Source: Pseudomonas chlororaphis
Lineage (GTDB): Bacteria; Pseudomonadota; Gammaproteobacteria; Pseudomonadales; Pseudomonadaceae
DNA: 64,000 nt
Direction: 5' to 3'
Assembly (NCBI RefSeq): GCF_003731765.1
Contig: NZ_MOAL01000004.1
Location: 868,001-932,000, forward strand
The notes under the pieces were generated by a model. The model was not told the DNA's origin and ran no database searches. It saw only the letters and a program-made list of their open reading frames with translations. Shown piece after piece: positions 18,016 through 26,697 of this stretch (position 1 is the stretch's first letter; the number at the start of each line of letters is the position of its first letter). Made by a program: the position numbers and the translations under genes.

Positions 18016-19368
18016 ATGACTGTTACAAAACTCAAACCGACATTGGGAACCCTGCATTTGTGGGGGCTGGCCGTAGGGCTGGTGATTTCCGGCGAGTACT
18101 TTGGCTGGAGCTACGGCTGGGGCACGGCCGGGACCTTGGGCTTTTTGGTCACCACGTTGATGGTGGCGGTGATGTACACCTGCTTTATCTTCAGTTTCAC
18201 CGAACTGACCACCGCCATTCCCAACGCCGGTGGCCCATTCGCCTACAGCCTGCGGGCGTTCGGCGTAAAAGGCGGGATGATCGCCGGCCTGGCCACGCTG
18301 ATTGAATTTGTCTTCGCCCCGCCGGCCATCGCCATGGCCATCGGCGCCTACCTGAATGTGCAGTACCCGACCCTGGACCCGAAGATGGCCGCCATTGGCG
18401 CCTATTTTGTGTTCATGACCCTGAACATCCTCGGCGTCAGCATCGCCGCCACCTTTGAACTGGTGGTCACGGTGCTGGCAGTGGCCGAGCTGCTGGTGTT
18501 CATGGGCGTGGTCGCCCCGGGCTTCAGCTTCAGCAACTTCGTGCTGGGCGGCTGGGCCGGTTCCGACACCTTCAGCCTGCCGGCCATCAGCGGCATCTTC
18601 GCGGCCATTCCCTTCGCCATCTGGTTCTTCCTCGCCATCGAGGGCGCGGCCATGGCCGCCGAAGAAGCCAAGGACCCCAAACGCACCATTCCCCGGGCCT
18701 ATGTGGCCGGCATCCTGACCTTGGTGGTGCTGGCCATCGGCGTGATGATCTTTGCCGGCGGCGTCGGTGACTGGCGCACCCTGGCCAACATCAACGACCC
18801 GTTGCCCCAGGCGATGAAAGCGGTGGTGGGTAATAACTCCAACTGGATGCACATGCTGGTGTGGATCGGCCTGTTCGGTCTGGTGGCGAGCTTCCACGGG
18901 ATCATCCTCGGCTACTCGCGGCAGTTCTTCGCCCTGGCTCGCGCCGGTTTCCTCCCGGCTTCGCTGGCCAAGCTGTCGCGCTTCCAGACCCCGCACCGGG
19001 CAATCATTGCCGGTGGCGTGGTAGGCATCGCGGCGATTCTCAGCGACGGCTTGGTCAACCTGCAGGGCATGACCCTGACCGCGGCCATGATCACCATGTC
19101 GGTGTTCGGCGCCATCGTCATGTACATCGTCAGCATGCTCAGCCTGTTCAAGCTGCGCCGCAGCGAGCCGGACCTGGAACGCAGCTTCCGTGCCCCGGGT
19201 TACCCGGTGGTACCGGCCATTGCCCTGATCCTGGCCGTGGTGTGCCTGGTGGCCATGGTCTGGTTCAACCCACTGATCTGCGCGATCTTCCTGGGCCTGA
19301 TGGCCGTGGGCGCGCTGTTCTGCACCCTGGTGCGCAGTCGCGGTGCGGTTGCGGTGGCGGCGGCCTGA
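18016..19368 (+). CDS. eat: Ethanolamine permease (APC superfamily)
   Basis: Inner-membrane amino acid-polyamine-organocation transporter, 450 residues, about 12 spans. The first span bears GLVISGEYFGWSYGWGTAGTLG, characteristic of the ethanolamine permease subgroup, and the sixth helix region FAIWFFLAIEGAAMAAEEAKDP is the usual APC signature. ATG 18016 fits the family N-terminus (TLHLWGLAVG shortly after). It is followed after 16 bp by eutB and then eutC, giving a compact uptake-plus-cleavage operon without microcompartment genes. The start has only a CGGGG-like upstream sequence. Confidence 0.92.
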   Translation: MTVTKLKPTLGTLHLWGLAVGLVISGEYFGWSYGWGTAGTLGFLVTTLMVAVMYTCFIFSFTELTTAIPNAGGPFAYSLRAFGVKGGMIAGLATLIEFVFAPPAIAMAIGAYLNVQYPTLDPKMAAIGAYFVFMTLNILGVSIAATFELVVTVLAVAELLVFMGVVAPGFSFSNFVLGGWAGSDTFSLPAISGIFAAIPFAIWFFLAIEGAAMAAEEAKDPKRTIPRAYVAGILTLVVLAIGVMIFAGGVGDWRTLANINDPLPQAMKAVVGNNSNWMHMLVWIGLFGLVASFHGIILGYSRQFFALARAGFLPASLAKLSRFQTPHRAIIAGGVVGIAAILSDGLVNLQGMTLTAAMITMSVFGAIVMYIVSMLSLFKLRRSEPDLERSFRAPGYPVVPAIALILAVVCLVAMVWFNPLICAIFLGLMAVGALFCTLVRSRGAVAVAAA

Positions 19369-19384
19369 TCAAGGAGGGACCGGC

Positions 19385-20776
19385 ATGAGCTTCTCCCACA
19401 GCATCGGTGGCATGACCTGGCGTTTCGACAGCCTGCGGGAGTTGCTGGCCAAGGCCACGCCCGCACGCTCCGGGGACTTTCTCGCCGGGGTCGCTGCCGC
19501 CAGCGACGCCGAGCGCGCGGCGGCGCAGATGACCCTGGCCGACTTGCCGCTCAAGCACTTTCTCAACGAAGCGCTGATTCCCTACGAAGTCGATGAAGTC
19601 ACCCGCCTGATCATGGACAGCCATGACCTGGCGGCCTTTGCCCCGGTCAGCCACCTGACCGTGGGCGGCTTTCGCGACTGGCTGCTGGGGGACGAGGCCA
19701 CCGACGCCAGCCTCAAGGCCCTGGCGCCGGGGCTGACCCCGGAAATGGTCGCCGCCGTATCGAAGATCATGCGCGTCCAGGACCTGGTGCTGGTGGCGCA
19801 GAAAATTCGCGTGGTCACCCGGTTCCGCAACACCGTGGGGCTGCGCGGGCGCATGTCTACCCGTCTGCAACCCAACCACCCCACCGACGACCCGGCGGGT
19901 ATCGCCGCCAGCGTTCTCGACGGCCTGTTGTACGGCAATGGCGACGCCATGATCGGCATCAACCCGGCCACCGACAGCATCGGCGCCATCAGCGAGTTGC
20001 TGAAGATGCTCGACGGGGTGATCCGCCATTACGAGATTCCCACCCAGTCCTGCGTGCTGACCCACGTCACCTCTTCGGTGGCGGCGATTGAAAAGGGCGT
20101 GCCGCTGGATTTGGTGTTCCAGTCCATTGCCGGCACCGAGGCGGCCAACAGCAGCTTCGGCATCAGCCTGGAAATTCTGCGCGAGGGCTATGAAGCGGGC
20201 TTGAGCCTCAAGCGCGGCACCCTGGGCAACAACCTGATGTACTTCGAGACCGGCCAGGGCAGCGCGCTGTCGGCCAACGCTCACCATGGTGTGGACCAGC
20301 AGACTTGCGAAACCCGCGCCTACGCCGTGGCCCGGCATTTCGACCCGTTCCTGGTGAACACCGTGGTCGGCTTTATCGGCCCCGAGTACCTGTACAACGG
20401 CAAGCAGATCATCCGTGCCGGCCTCGAAGACCACTTCTGCGGCAAGCTGCTGGGCGTGCCCATGGGCTGTGACATCTGCTACACCAACCACGCCGAAGCC
20501 GACCAGGATGATATGGACACCTTGCTCACCCTGCTGGGCGTGGCGGGGATCAACTTCATCATGGGCATTCCCGGTTCCGACGACGTGATGCTCAATTACC
20601 AGACCACCTCGTTCCACGACGCCCTGTACGCCCGTAAGACCCTGGGCTTGCGCCCGGCTCCGGAGTTCGAGGCGTGGCTGACGCGCATGGACATCCTGCG
20701 CCAGGACGATAACGGCCTGCGCCTGGGCCAGGGCGTGCCGCCGCTGTTCCGCCAGGCCCTGGCCCGCTTGAGCTGA
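19385..20776 (+). CDS. eutB: Ethanolamine ammonia-lyase heavy chain
   Basis: Catalytic subunit, 463 residues, of AdoCbl-dependent ethanolamine ammonia-lyase, which yields acetaldehyde and ammonia. TIM-barrel family motifs are present: RFRNTVGLRGRMSTRLQPNHPTDDP, GDAMIGINPATDS, FQSIAGTEAANSSFG, LYFETGQGSALSANAHHGVDQQT-like region, and the C-terminal GIPGSDDVMLNYQTTSFHDA. An AAGGAGG site lies 6 bp upstream of the ATG. It is between the permease gene and eutC. Length matches the enteric enzyme, and no truncation or missing segment is apparent. Downstream acetaldehyde dehydrogenase is not in the window. Confidence 0.95.
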   Translation: MSFSHSIGGMTWRFDSLRELLAKATPARSGDFLAGVAAASDAERAAAQMTLADLPLKHFLNEALIPYEVDEVTRLIMDSHDLAAFAPVSHLTVGGFRDWLLGDEATDASLKALAPGLTPEMVAAVSKIMRVQDLVLVAQKIRVVTRFRNTVGLRGRMSTRLQPNHPTDDPAGIAASVLDGLLYGNGDAMIGINPATDSIGAISELLKMLDGVIRHYEIPTQSCVLTHVTSSVAAIEKGVPLDLVFQSIAGTEAANSSFGISLEILREGYEAGLSLKRGTLGNNLMYFETGQGSALSANAHHGVDQQTCETRAYAVARHFDPFLVNTVVGFIGPEYLYNGKQIIRAGLEDHFCGKLLGVPMGCDICYTNHAEADQDDMDTLLTLLGVAGINFIMGIPGSDDVMLNYQTTSFHDALYARKTLGLRPAPEFEAWLTRMDILRQDDNGLRLGQGVPPLFRQALARLS

Positions 20777-20785
20777 GGAGCCGCC

Positions 20786-21643
20786 ATGAGTGACCGTCCG
20801 CAAACCCCGCCCGCGTCCCCGGCCCAGGCCGATGCCTGGCGCCAGTTGCGCGGCCTGACTTCGGCGCGTATCGCCCTGGGTCACGCCGGCACCAGCCTGC
20901 CCACCGAGGCCCAGCTGGACTTCCAGTTCGCCCATGCCCAGGCCCGGGACGCGGTGCACCTGCCGTTCGATCACCGAGCCCTGAGCGCCACCCTTGAAGC
21001 GCGCGAGCGCGATGTCATGACCCTGCACAGCGCCGCGCCGGACCGGCACGTCTACTTGCAACGCCCGGACCTGGGGCGGCGCCTGTCCGGCGATTCGGCG
21101 GCGCAACTGGACCACTATGCCCAGGCCCATCCCGAGGGGTTCGATGTGGCCCTGGTGGTGGCGGACGGCTTGTCGTCCCTGGCGGTACAACGGCACAGCC
21201 CGGCCATGCTCGAACGCATCGACCAACTGGCCCAGGCCCAGGGCTGGAGCCTGGCCCCGGTGGTGCTGGTGGAGCAGGGGCGGGTGGCGGTGGCCGACGA
21301 AGTGGCCGAGCGCCTGGGGGCGAGGATGGTGGTGATCCTGATTGGCGAGCGGCCGGGCCTCAGTTCCCCGGACAGCCTCGGCCTGTACTTCACCTTCGCC
21401 CCGCGTGTGGGCCTCAACGATGCGGCGCGCAATTGCATTTCCAACGTGCGCCTGGAAGGCCTGAGCTACGCCATGGCGGCGCACAAATTGCTGTACCTGA
21501 TGAGCGAAGCCTGGCGCCGGCAATTGTCCGGAGTGAACCTCAAGGACGAGGCGCCGGTGCGCACCCTGGAGGCCGGAGCGGTGGAGCAACAGGGGAATTT
21601 CCTGCTGGCCGCCCCCGTGCCTGAAGGGCCAGGTGTTGGATGA
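20786..21643 (+). CDS. eutC: Ethanolamine ammonia-lyase light chain
   Basis: Small subunit, 285 residues, which contributes to the cobalamin pocket. Recognisable segments are [73 protein letters not shown] and [22 protein letters not shown] strong GAGGAG site precedes ATG 20786, 9 bp after the eutB stop. The variable N-terminal Pro-rich arm is normal for the family. There is no terminator between it and the chemoreceptor gene 146 bp downstream, so read-through is possible. Confidence 0.94.
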   Translation: MSDRPQTPPASPAQADAWRQLRGLTSARIALGHAGTSLPTEAQLDFQFAHAQARDAVHLPFDHRALSATLEARERDVMTLHSAAPDRHVYLQRPDLGRRLSGDSAAQLDHYAQAHPEGFDVALVVADGLSSLAVQRHSPAMLERIDQLAQAQGWSLAPVVLVEQGRVAVADEVAERLGARMVVILIGERPGLSSPDSLGLYFTFAPRVGLNDAARNCISNVRLEGLSYAMAAHKLLYLMSEAWRRQLSGVNLKDEAPVRTLEAGAVEQQGNFLLAAPVPEGPGVG

Positions 21644-21789
21644 TGGCAATGTGGCAATATCCGGGCGCCACAGTGGTGCCTGAACCTTAAGGACCGCTTT
21701 GGCAACACCTCAAGGAGTGTCGGCCGCCGCACAGGCAGCGGGCCGCAGAGGTGGTTCACCCACGCAGTGCCATTTTTACGGAGTTTGTC

Positions 21790-23796
21790 ATGGCCTTGTT
21801 ACCCGTTCGCCTGTCCCACCGTTTGACCTTGGGCAGCTTGCTGCTGTTGCTCTGTACCGCCCTGGCGGTGTTTGCCGTGATGACCTTGCGCGGCCAACCC
21901 CGCGTGGTGGCCGCCAGCTCGGCGCTGATCGAGCAGACCGGCAGCGCCATCGTTCGCCAGTTGGCCCTGCAACTGGCGGGGATCGAGGGCATGACCGCGA
22001 GCATGGCGCATCTGGTGGAAGGCTTGCCCAAGGACGAAGCGCTGTACCGGGCGACCCTGCCCAATGTGATCGACCATCAAGGCGACAAAGCCATTGCCGG
22101 CGGCGGTATCTGGCCGGAACCGGGAGCGTTCACCGCGGGCGTCGAGCGCCGCAGTTTCTTCTGGGCCCGCAGCGATGCCGGGCCGCTGGTGTATTCCGAT
22201 GACTACAACGCCGCCGGCGGTGCCGGTTACCACAACGAGGCCTGGTACAGCGGCGCGCGCAACAGTGCGCCGGGGCGCTGCCTGTGGTCCGAGGCCTATC
22301 AGGACCCGGTGACCCAGGTGCCCATGACCACCTGCAGCGTGCCCTATCGTCAGGGCGGCGCTTTTGCCGGGGTGGCCACGGTCGACCTGCGCCTGGATGA
22401 CCTGGCGCGTTTCCTCAAGGAGCAGGGTTCGGTCACCGGCGGTTATGCCTTTGCCCTAGACCAGGCTGGCAACGTCCTGTACTTCCCCGAGGCCAAGCAG
22501 AGCGGGGCGCAGATGCTCGGCTTCAGCGCCTTGAGCCTGCAGCAGCCGTGGTTGCAGCCGGTGACCCAGGCCCTGGCGGCCAGCACCGGGCGCCCCGGTG
22601 AAGTGCGCAGCCTTGACCTGGAACAGGATGGCCGTCTGCAACAACCCAGCCGCGTCAGCCTGTTCACCATGCCTGGCACTGGCTGGACCATTGGCCTGGT
22701 GACCCCGCAGCAGCAAGTCACCGGGCTGGCCCGGGCCCTGACTGCGGAAATCCTGCTGTTCCTCCTGCCGTTGCTGGCCTTGTTACTGTTCCTGGCCTGG
22801 CTGGGTGGGCGTAAATTCATCCGCCAACTGGAAGAAACCACCGAGCAGATCGATGCCTTGAGTCGTGGTCAGGCCACCAGCAGCGCCGAGTTGCCGGTGC
22901 TGCGTGCCGACGAAGTGGGGGCCTTGCGCGGGGCCGTCAATCGCTACGCCGGGCAGTTGCGCCAGATGCTCCAGAACATCGCCAGCGAGGCCCAGCGCCT
23001 GCAAGTGGAAGCCGGGCGCCTGGGGGACCTGAGCAGCACCTTGGCGCAGCGGGCCGAGCAGCAGCGCCAGGAAAATACCCAACTGGCCACGGCCATCACC
23101 CAGATGTCGTCCAGCGCCCTGGAAGTGGCGCAGAACACTAACAACTGCGCCGACACTGCACGCCAGTCGTTGCGGGTGGTGCAGGACGGGCAGCAGAAAG
23201 TTGCCGCCAACAGTGAGTCGATCCAGCAGCTGTCCACGGAAATGGCCGCCGCCGCGGCGGTGATGCAGCGCCTGGAACAAGACAGCCAGCAAGTGGGCGC
23301 GGTGCTGGATGTGATCAAGGCCATTTCCGAGCAGACCAACCTGCTGGCCCTCAACGCCGCGATCGAGGCGGCCCGGGCTGGCGAGCAGGGCCGGGGCTTT
23401 GCCGTGGTGGCCGACGAAGTGCGCACCCTGGCCGGTAAAACCCAGACCTCGGCCAATGAAATCAGCGGCATGATCGGCGCCTTGCAGCAGGCATCACGCC
23501 AGGCGGTGCAGGCGATCCAGGCCGGCGAGTCACGCACCCGGCAAGCGGTGGGCGAAGCCTCGGGCGCCTCGGCGGCGTTGTCGAGCACCGTCACCAGCTT
23601 TGACGACATCTCGCAACGCGCCCAGCAGATTGCCGTGGCGGCGCAGCAGCAGAGCCACGTCACCCAGGAAATCAACGAACTGGCGGTACGTATCCACGGC
23701 ATCAGCGAAGACAACGCCCGCGACGCCCAGGCCCTGGATAAAGTCAGCGCCGCCATGCAAGCCCTGTCCGGCCGCCTCGCGGCCTTGAGCCTGTAG
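21790..23796 (+). CDS. Methyl-accepting chemotaxis protein, dCache type
   Basis: Membrane chemoreceptor, 668 residues: N-terminal span (about residues 14-33), periplasmic domain of about 290 residues with dCache-type motifs ([39 protein letters not shown]), second span ([19 protein letters not shown]), HAMP, and a cytoplasmic signalling helix pair. The hairpin tip [20 protein letters not shown] is intact. No C-terminal CheR-binding pentapeptide is visible. ATG 21790 is preceded by ACGGAG. Its position after eutC makes ethanolamine or a related amine a candidate ligand, which is inference. The tandem repeat array starts 11 bp after its stop. Confidence 0.92.
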   Translation: MALLPVRLSHRLTLGSLLLLLCTALAVFAVMTLRGQPRVVAASSALIEQTGSAIVRQLALQLAGIEGMTASMAHLVEGLPKDEALYRATLPNVIDHQGDKAIAGGGIWPEPGAFTAGVERRSFFWARSDAGPLVYSDDYNAAGGAGYHNEAWYSGARNSAPGRCLWSEAYQDPVTQVPMTTCSVPYRQGGAFAGVATVDLRLDDLARFLKEQGSVTGGYAFALDQAGNVLYFPEAKQSGAQMLGFSALSLQQPWLQPVTQALAASTGRPGEVRSLDLEQDGRLQQPSRVSLFTMPGTGWTIGLVTPQQQVTGLARALTAEILLFLLPLLALLLFLAWLGGRKFIRQLEETTEQIDALSRGQATSSAELPVLRADEVGALRGAVNRYAGQLRQMLQNIASEAQRLQVEAGRLGDLSSTLAQRAEQQRQENTQLATAITQMSSSALEVAQNTNNCADTARQSLRVVQDGQQKVAANSESIQQLSTEMAAAAAVMQRLEQDSQQVGAVLDVIKAISEQTNLLALNAAIEAARAGEQGRGFAVVADEVRTLAGKTQTSANEISGMIGALQQASRQAVQAIQAGESRTRQAVGEASGASAALSSTVTSFDDISQRAQQIAVAAQQQSHVTQEINELAVRIHGISEDNARDAQALDKVSAAMQALSGRLAALSL

Positions 23797-23806
23797 GCCC
23801 GCTGCT

Positions 23807-24750
23807 CGTTCCCACGGTCCTCCGCGGGAATGCCGCCTGGGACGTTCTGCGTCACCTCTACGACATTGCACCGCTCACCGTTTGTAGGCGCAGGTTTATG
23901 TAGGAGCTGGCTTGCCAGCGATAGCGCCCGTGAGCTCGCCATCGCCGGCAAGCCGGCTCCCACAGAGGCCAGGCGCCTCACCGCGCGTTCCCACGGCCCC
24001 CCGTGGGAATGCCGCCTGGGACGTTCTGCGTCACCCCTACGACATTGCACCGCTCACCGTTTGTAGGCGCAGGTTTATGTAGGAGCTGGCTTGCCAGCGA
24101 TAGCGCCCGTGAGCTCGCCATCGCCGGCAAGCCGGCTCCCACAGAGGCCAGGCGCCTCACCGCGCGTTCCCACGGTCCCCCGTGGGAACGCTTCCTGGGA
24201 CGCTCCGCGTCACCTCTGCGACATTGCACCGCTCACCGTTTTTAGGCGCAGGTTTATGTAGGAGCTGGCTTGCCAGCGATAGCGCCCGTGAGCTCGCCAT
24301 CGCCGGCAAGCCGGCTCCCACAGAGGCCAGGCGCCTCACCGCGCGTTCCCACGGTCCTCCGTGGGAATGCCGCCTGGGACGTTCTGCGTCACCCCTACGA
24401 CATTGCACCGCTCACCGTTTGTAGGCGCAGGTTTATGTAGGAGCTGGCTTGCCAGCGATAGCGCCCGTGAGCTCGCCATCGCCGGCAAGCCGGCTCCCAG
24501 AGAGGCCAGGCGCCTCACCGCGCGTTCCCACGGTCCCCCGTGGGAACGCCTCCTGGGCCGTTCTGCGTCACCTCTACGACATTGCACCGCTCACCGTTTG
24601 TAGGCGCAGGTTTATGTAGGAGCTGGCTTGCCAGCGATAGCGCCCGTGAACTCGCCATCGCCGGCAAGCCGGCTCCCACAGAGGCCAGGCGCCTCACCGC
24701 GCGTTCCCACGGTCCCCCGTGGGAACGCCTCCTAGGCCGCTCCGCGTCCC
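23807..24750 (+). repeat. Tandem array: five 179-bp REPIN units plus a partial sixth
   Basis: Unit starts are 23807, 23986, 24165, 24344 and 24523, with a truncated sixth copy from 24702 to about 24750; the period is exactly 179 bp. Each unit holds a palindrome (CGTTCCCACGG ... CCGTGGGAA), a short spacer ending CTCACCGTTTGTAGG, and a REPIN whose arms are GTAGGAGCTGGCTTGCC and GGCAAGCCGGCTCC. Copies differ at only a few positions each; units 2 and 4 share substitutions. 179 is not a multiple of 3, so the open frames inside are staggered artefacts. It fills the space between the chemoreceptor and a convergent AraC gene. Confidence 0.95.
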
Positions 24751-24768
24751 GCTCTTGCTGGGCAGGGG

Positions 24769-25557
24769 CTAGCGGAAGTATTCGCCGGGGGTGGTGGCGA
24801 ATTGTTGGCGGAAGGCGGCGATAAAGGCGGAGGTGGAGTCGTAGCCGCAGGCCAGGGCCACGTCGGTGACGCGTTCGCCCTGTTCCAGCGGCGTCAGTGC
24901 CCCGAGCAGGCGCAGGCGCTGGCGCCAGGCGCGAAAGGTCAGGCCGGTCTCGGCGAGGAACAGCCGGCTCAGGGTTTTCTCCGTCACCCCCAGTTTCTGG
25001 CCCCACTGGCTCAAGGTGGTGGCCTGTTCCGGGTGCTGTTGCAGGCTGCGGCAGATCTGCCGCAGGCGCGCGTCGTGGGGCAGCGGCAGCATCAGGTCCA
25101 GTTGCGGCGCAGCGGCCAACTGGTCCAGCAGCACTTGGGCCAGGCGTCCTTCGGCGGCGTCTTCGGCGTATTCCACCGGCAGCTCGCTGAAACTGCGGAT
25201 CAGCTCCCGCAGCAGGCTGCTCACGGCCAGCACCTGGCAGCGCTCGGCGGCCCAGGCGGTGACGCTGCAATCCAGGTACAGGCTGCGCATTTCCGTGCGC
25301 GGCGAGCTGAACACCTGGTGCGGCATGCCCGCCGGAATCCACACCGCCCGTTGCGGTGGGGCGACAAAGCGCCCGGCGCTGGTCTGCACCTCCAGCACCC
25401 CGGCAATCGCATAGGACAGTTGCACCCACGGGTGGCTGTGGCGCCGGGTCAAGGCGCGGTTGGGCAGGGATTCGGTGCGACCGTAAATCGGTCGCGGCAG
25501 GCTGGGAAGCCCTGGAATACTGCGCCGAACGGCTTTTTCATGTCCTTTAGTCGGCAT
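24769..25557 (-). CDS. AraC-family regulator with cupin sensor, divergent from SBF transporter
   Basis: 262 residues. A small N-terminal cupin barrel (RRHSHPWVQLSYAIAGVLEV; VAPPQRAVWIPAGMPHQV) precedes a C-terminal AraC HTH (LSQWGQKLGVTEKTLSRLF; VTDVALACGYDSTSAFIAAF; FATTPGEYFR). This architecture is that of the NimR-like group, whose members usually control an adjacent divergent exporter gene. Here the divergent neighbour is the bile-acid:sodium-symporter-like gene 87 bp away. The start codon region itself contains one copy of a 10-bp direct repeat. It ends just after the tandem repeat array. Confidence 0.88.
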   Translation of the reverse strand: MPTKGHEKAVRRSIPGLPSLPRPIYGRTESLPNRALTRRHSHPWVQLSYAIAGVLEVQTSAGRFVAPPQRAVWIPAGMPHQVFSSPRTEMRSLYLDCSVTAWAAERCQVLAVSSLLRELIRSFSELPVEYAEDAAEGRLAQVLLDQLAAAPQLDLMLPLPHDARLRQICRSLQQHPEQATTLSQWGQKLGVTEKTLSRLFLAETGLTFRAWRQRLRLLGALTPLEQGERVTDVALACGYDSTSAFIAAFRQQFATTPGEYFR

Positions 25558-25584
25558 TTACTGGCTCATTGGCGTTAGTCGGCA
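25547..25584. promoter_or_regulatory. Direct repeat TTAGTCGGCA x2 between AraC and SBF genes
   Basis: TTAGTCGGCA occurs at 25547-25556 and again at 25575-25584, 28 bp apart. The first copy overlaps the annotated start codon of the AraC gene. Direct repeats are the usual AraC-family target, so this may be an autoregulatory operator. Confidence 0.4.
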
Positions 25585-25644
25585 AACAGCGAGCACGTTA
25601 GAGTCGCTCCACGGTTTTTGGCAACCCCCCGGATGATCCTGCCC

Positions 25645-26643
25645 ATGAAGCTTTCCCGTCTGTTACCCGACACCTTCACCATGACCCTGGTTGCGGTGGT
25701 CCTGCTCGCCAGCTTCCTGCCCGCCAGCGGCCAGGTGGCCGTGGGCTTTGGCTGGCTGACCAACATCGCCATTGCCCTGCTGTTTTTCCTCCACGGCGCC
25801 AAGCTCTCGCGGGAGGCGATCATTTCCGGAGCCGGCCACTGGCGCCTGCACCTGTTGGTGTTCGGCCTGACCTTTGTGCTGTTCCCGGTGCTGGGCCTGG
25901 CCCTCAAGCCGCTGCTGTCACCGTTGGTAGGCAACGAGCTGTATCTGGGCATGCTCTACCTGTGCGCCTTGCCGGCCACAGTGCAGTCGGCGATCGCTTT
26001 TACTTCCCTGGCCCGGGGCAACATCCCGGCGGCGATCTGCAGTGCCGCGGCCTCCAGCCTGTTCGGCATCTTCCTTACGCCGCTGCTGGTGACGTTGCTG
26101 CTCAATGTCCACGGTGACGGTGGTTCGACCGTGGATGCGATCCTCAAGATCAGCGTGCAACTGCTGCTGCCGTTCGTCGCCGGGCAGATTGCCCGGCGCT
26201 GGATCGGTGCCTGGGTCGGGCGCAATAAAAGCTGGCTGAAATTCGTCGACCAGGGTTCGATCCTGCTGGTGGTCTACGGCGCCTTCAGCGAAGCGGTGAA
26301 CGAAGGCATCTGGCAGCAGATTCCGCCCTTGGAACTGCTGGGCCTGGTGCTGGCCTGTTGCGTGCTGCTGGCCCTGGTGCTACTGGCGTCGAGCCTGCTG
26401 GGCAAGGCCTTTGGCTTCAGCCAGGAAGACCGCATCACCATCCTCTTCTGCGGCTCGAAGAAGAGCCTGGCCACCGGCGTGCCCATGGCCCAAGTGTTGT
26501 TCGCCGGCAGCACCATCGGCGTGCTGATCCTGCCACTGATGCTGTTCCACCAGATCCAGCTGATGGTCTGCGCGGTGTTGGCCCAGCGTTACGCCAAGCG
26601 CCCGGAGTCGGTGCCGGAGCTGATGGCCCAGGTCGATCCCTGA
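25645..26643 (+). CDS. SBF-like (bile acid:sodium symporter) transporter, YfeH type
   Basis: 332-residue inner-membrane protein with about 10 spans, of the PF13593 SBF-like group. The N-terminus (MKLSRLLPDTFTMTLVAVVLLASFLPA) and LFFLHGAKLSREAI follow E. coli YfeH, which fixes ATG 25645 as the start even though an in-frame ATG lies 12 bp upstream. Two family motifs stand out: ALPATVQSAIAFTSLARGNIP and CGSKKSLATGVPMAQVLF. Substrate unknown; bile acids are unlikely physiological cargo. It is divergent from a cupin-AraC regulator and ends at a strong bidirectional terminator. Confidence 0.88.
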   Translation: MKLSRLLPDTFTMTLVAVVLLASFLPASGQVAVGFGWLTNIAIALLFFLHGAKLSREAIISGAGHWRLHLLVFGLTFVLFPVLGLALKPLLSPLVGNELYLGMLYLCALPATVQSAIAFTSLARGNIPAAICSAAASSLFGIFLTPLLVTLLLNVHGDGGSTVDAILKISVQLLLPFVAGQIARRWIGAWVGRNKSWLKFVDQGSILLVVYGAFSEAVNEGIWQQIPPLELLGLVLACCVLLALVLLASSLLGKAFGFSQEDRITILFCGSKKSLATGVPMAQVLFAGSTIGVLILPLMLFHQIQLMVCAVLAQRYAKRPESVPELMAQVDP

Positions 26644-26650
26644 GGCCAAA

Positions 26651-26687
26651 AAAAAGCCCCGCTGCGCAGTCCGCAGCGGGGCTTTTT
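26651..26687. terminator. Bidirectional rho-independent terminator
   Basis: AAAAAGCCCCGCTGCG (26651-26666), a 5-base loop, and the exact reverse complement ending in GCTTTTT (26672-26687). This is a 16-bp perfect stem with A and T tracts on opposite ends. It serves the convergent SBF gene and lysA. Confidence 0.93.
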
Positions 26688-26697
26688 CATGCCTGGG

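Noticed and set aside
19265..21649. Very long open frame on the minus strand opposite eutB and eutC (about 790 codons)
   Set aside because: Arg/Gln/His/Gly-rich translation with no recognisable domain, fully antisense to two certain genes; an artefact of high wobble-GC.
23807..24750. Possible CRISPR array
   Set aside because: The unit is 179 bp with no unique spacers and contains REP palindromes; no cas genes are nearby.
24515..25429. Minus-strand open frame running from the AraC gene into the tandem array
   Set aside because: It is out of frame with the AraC protein and Pro/Arg-rich; the 179-bp period keeps generating staggered frames that are not genes.
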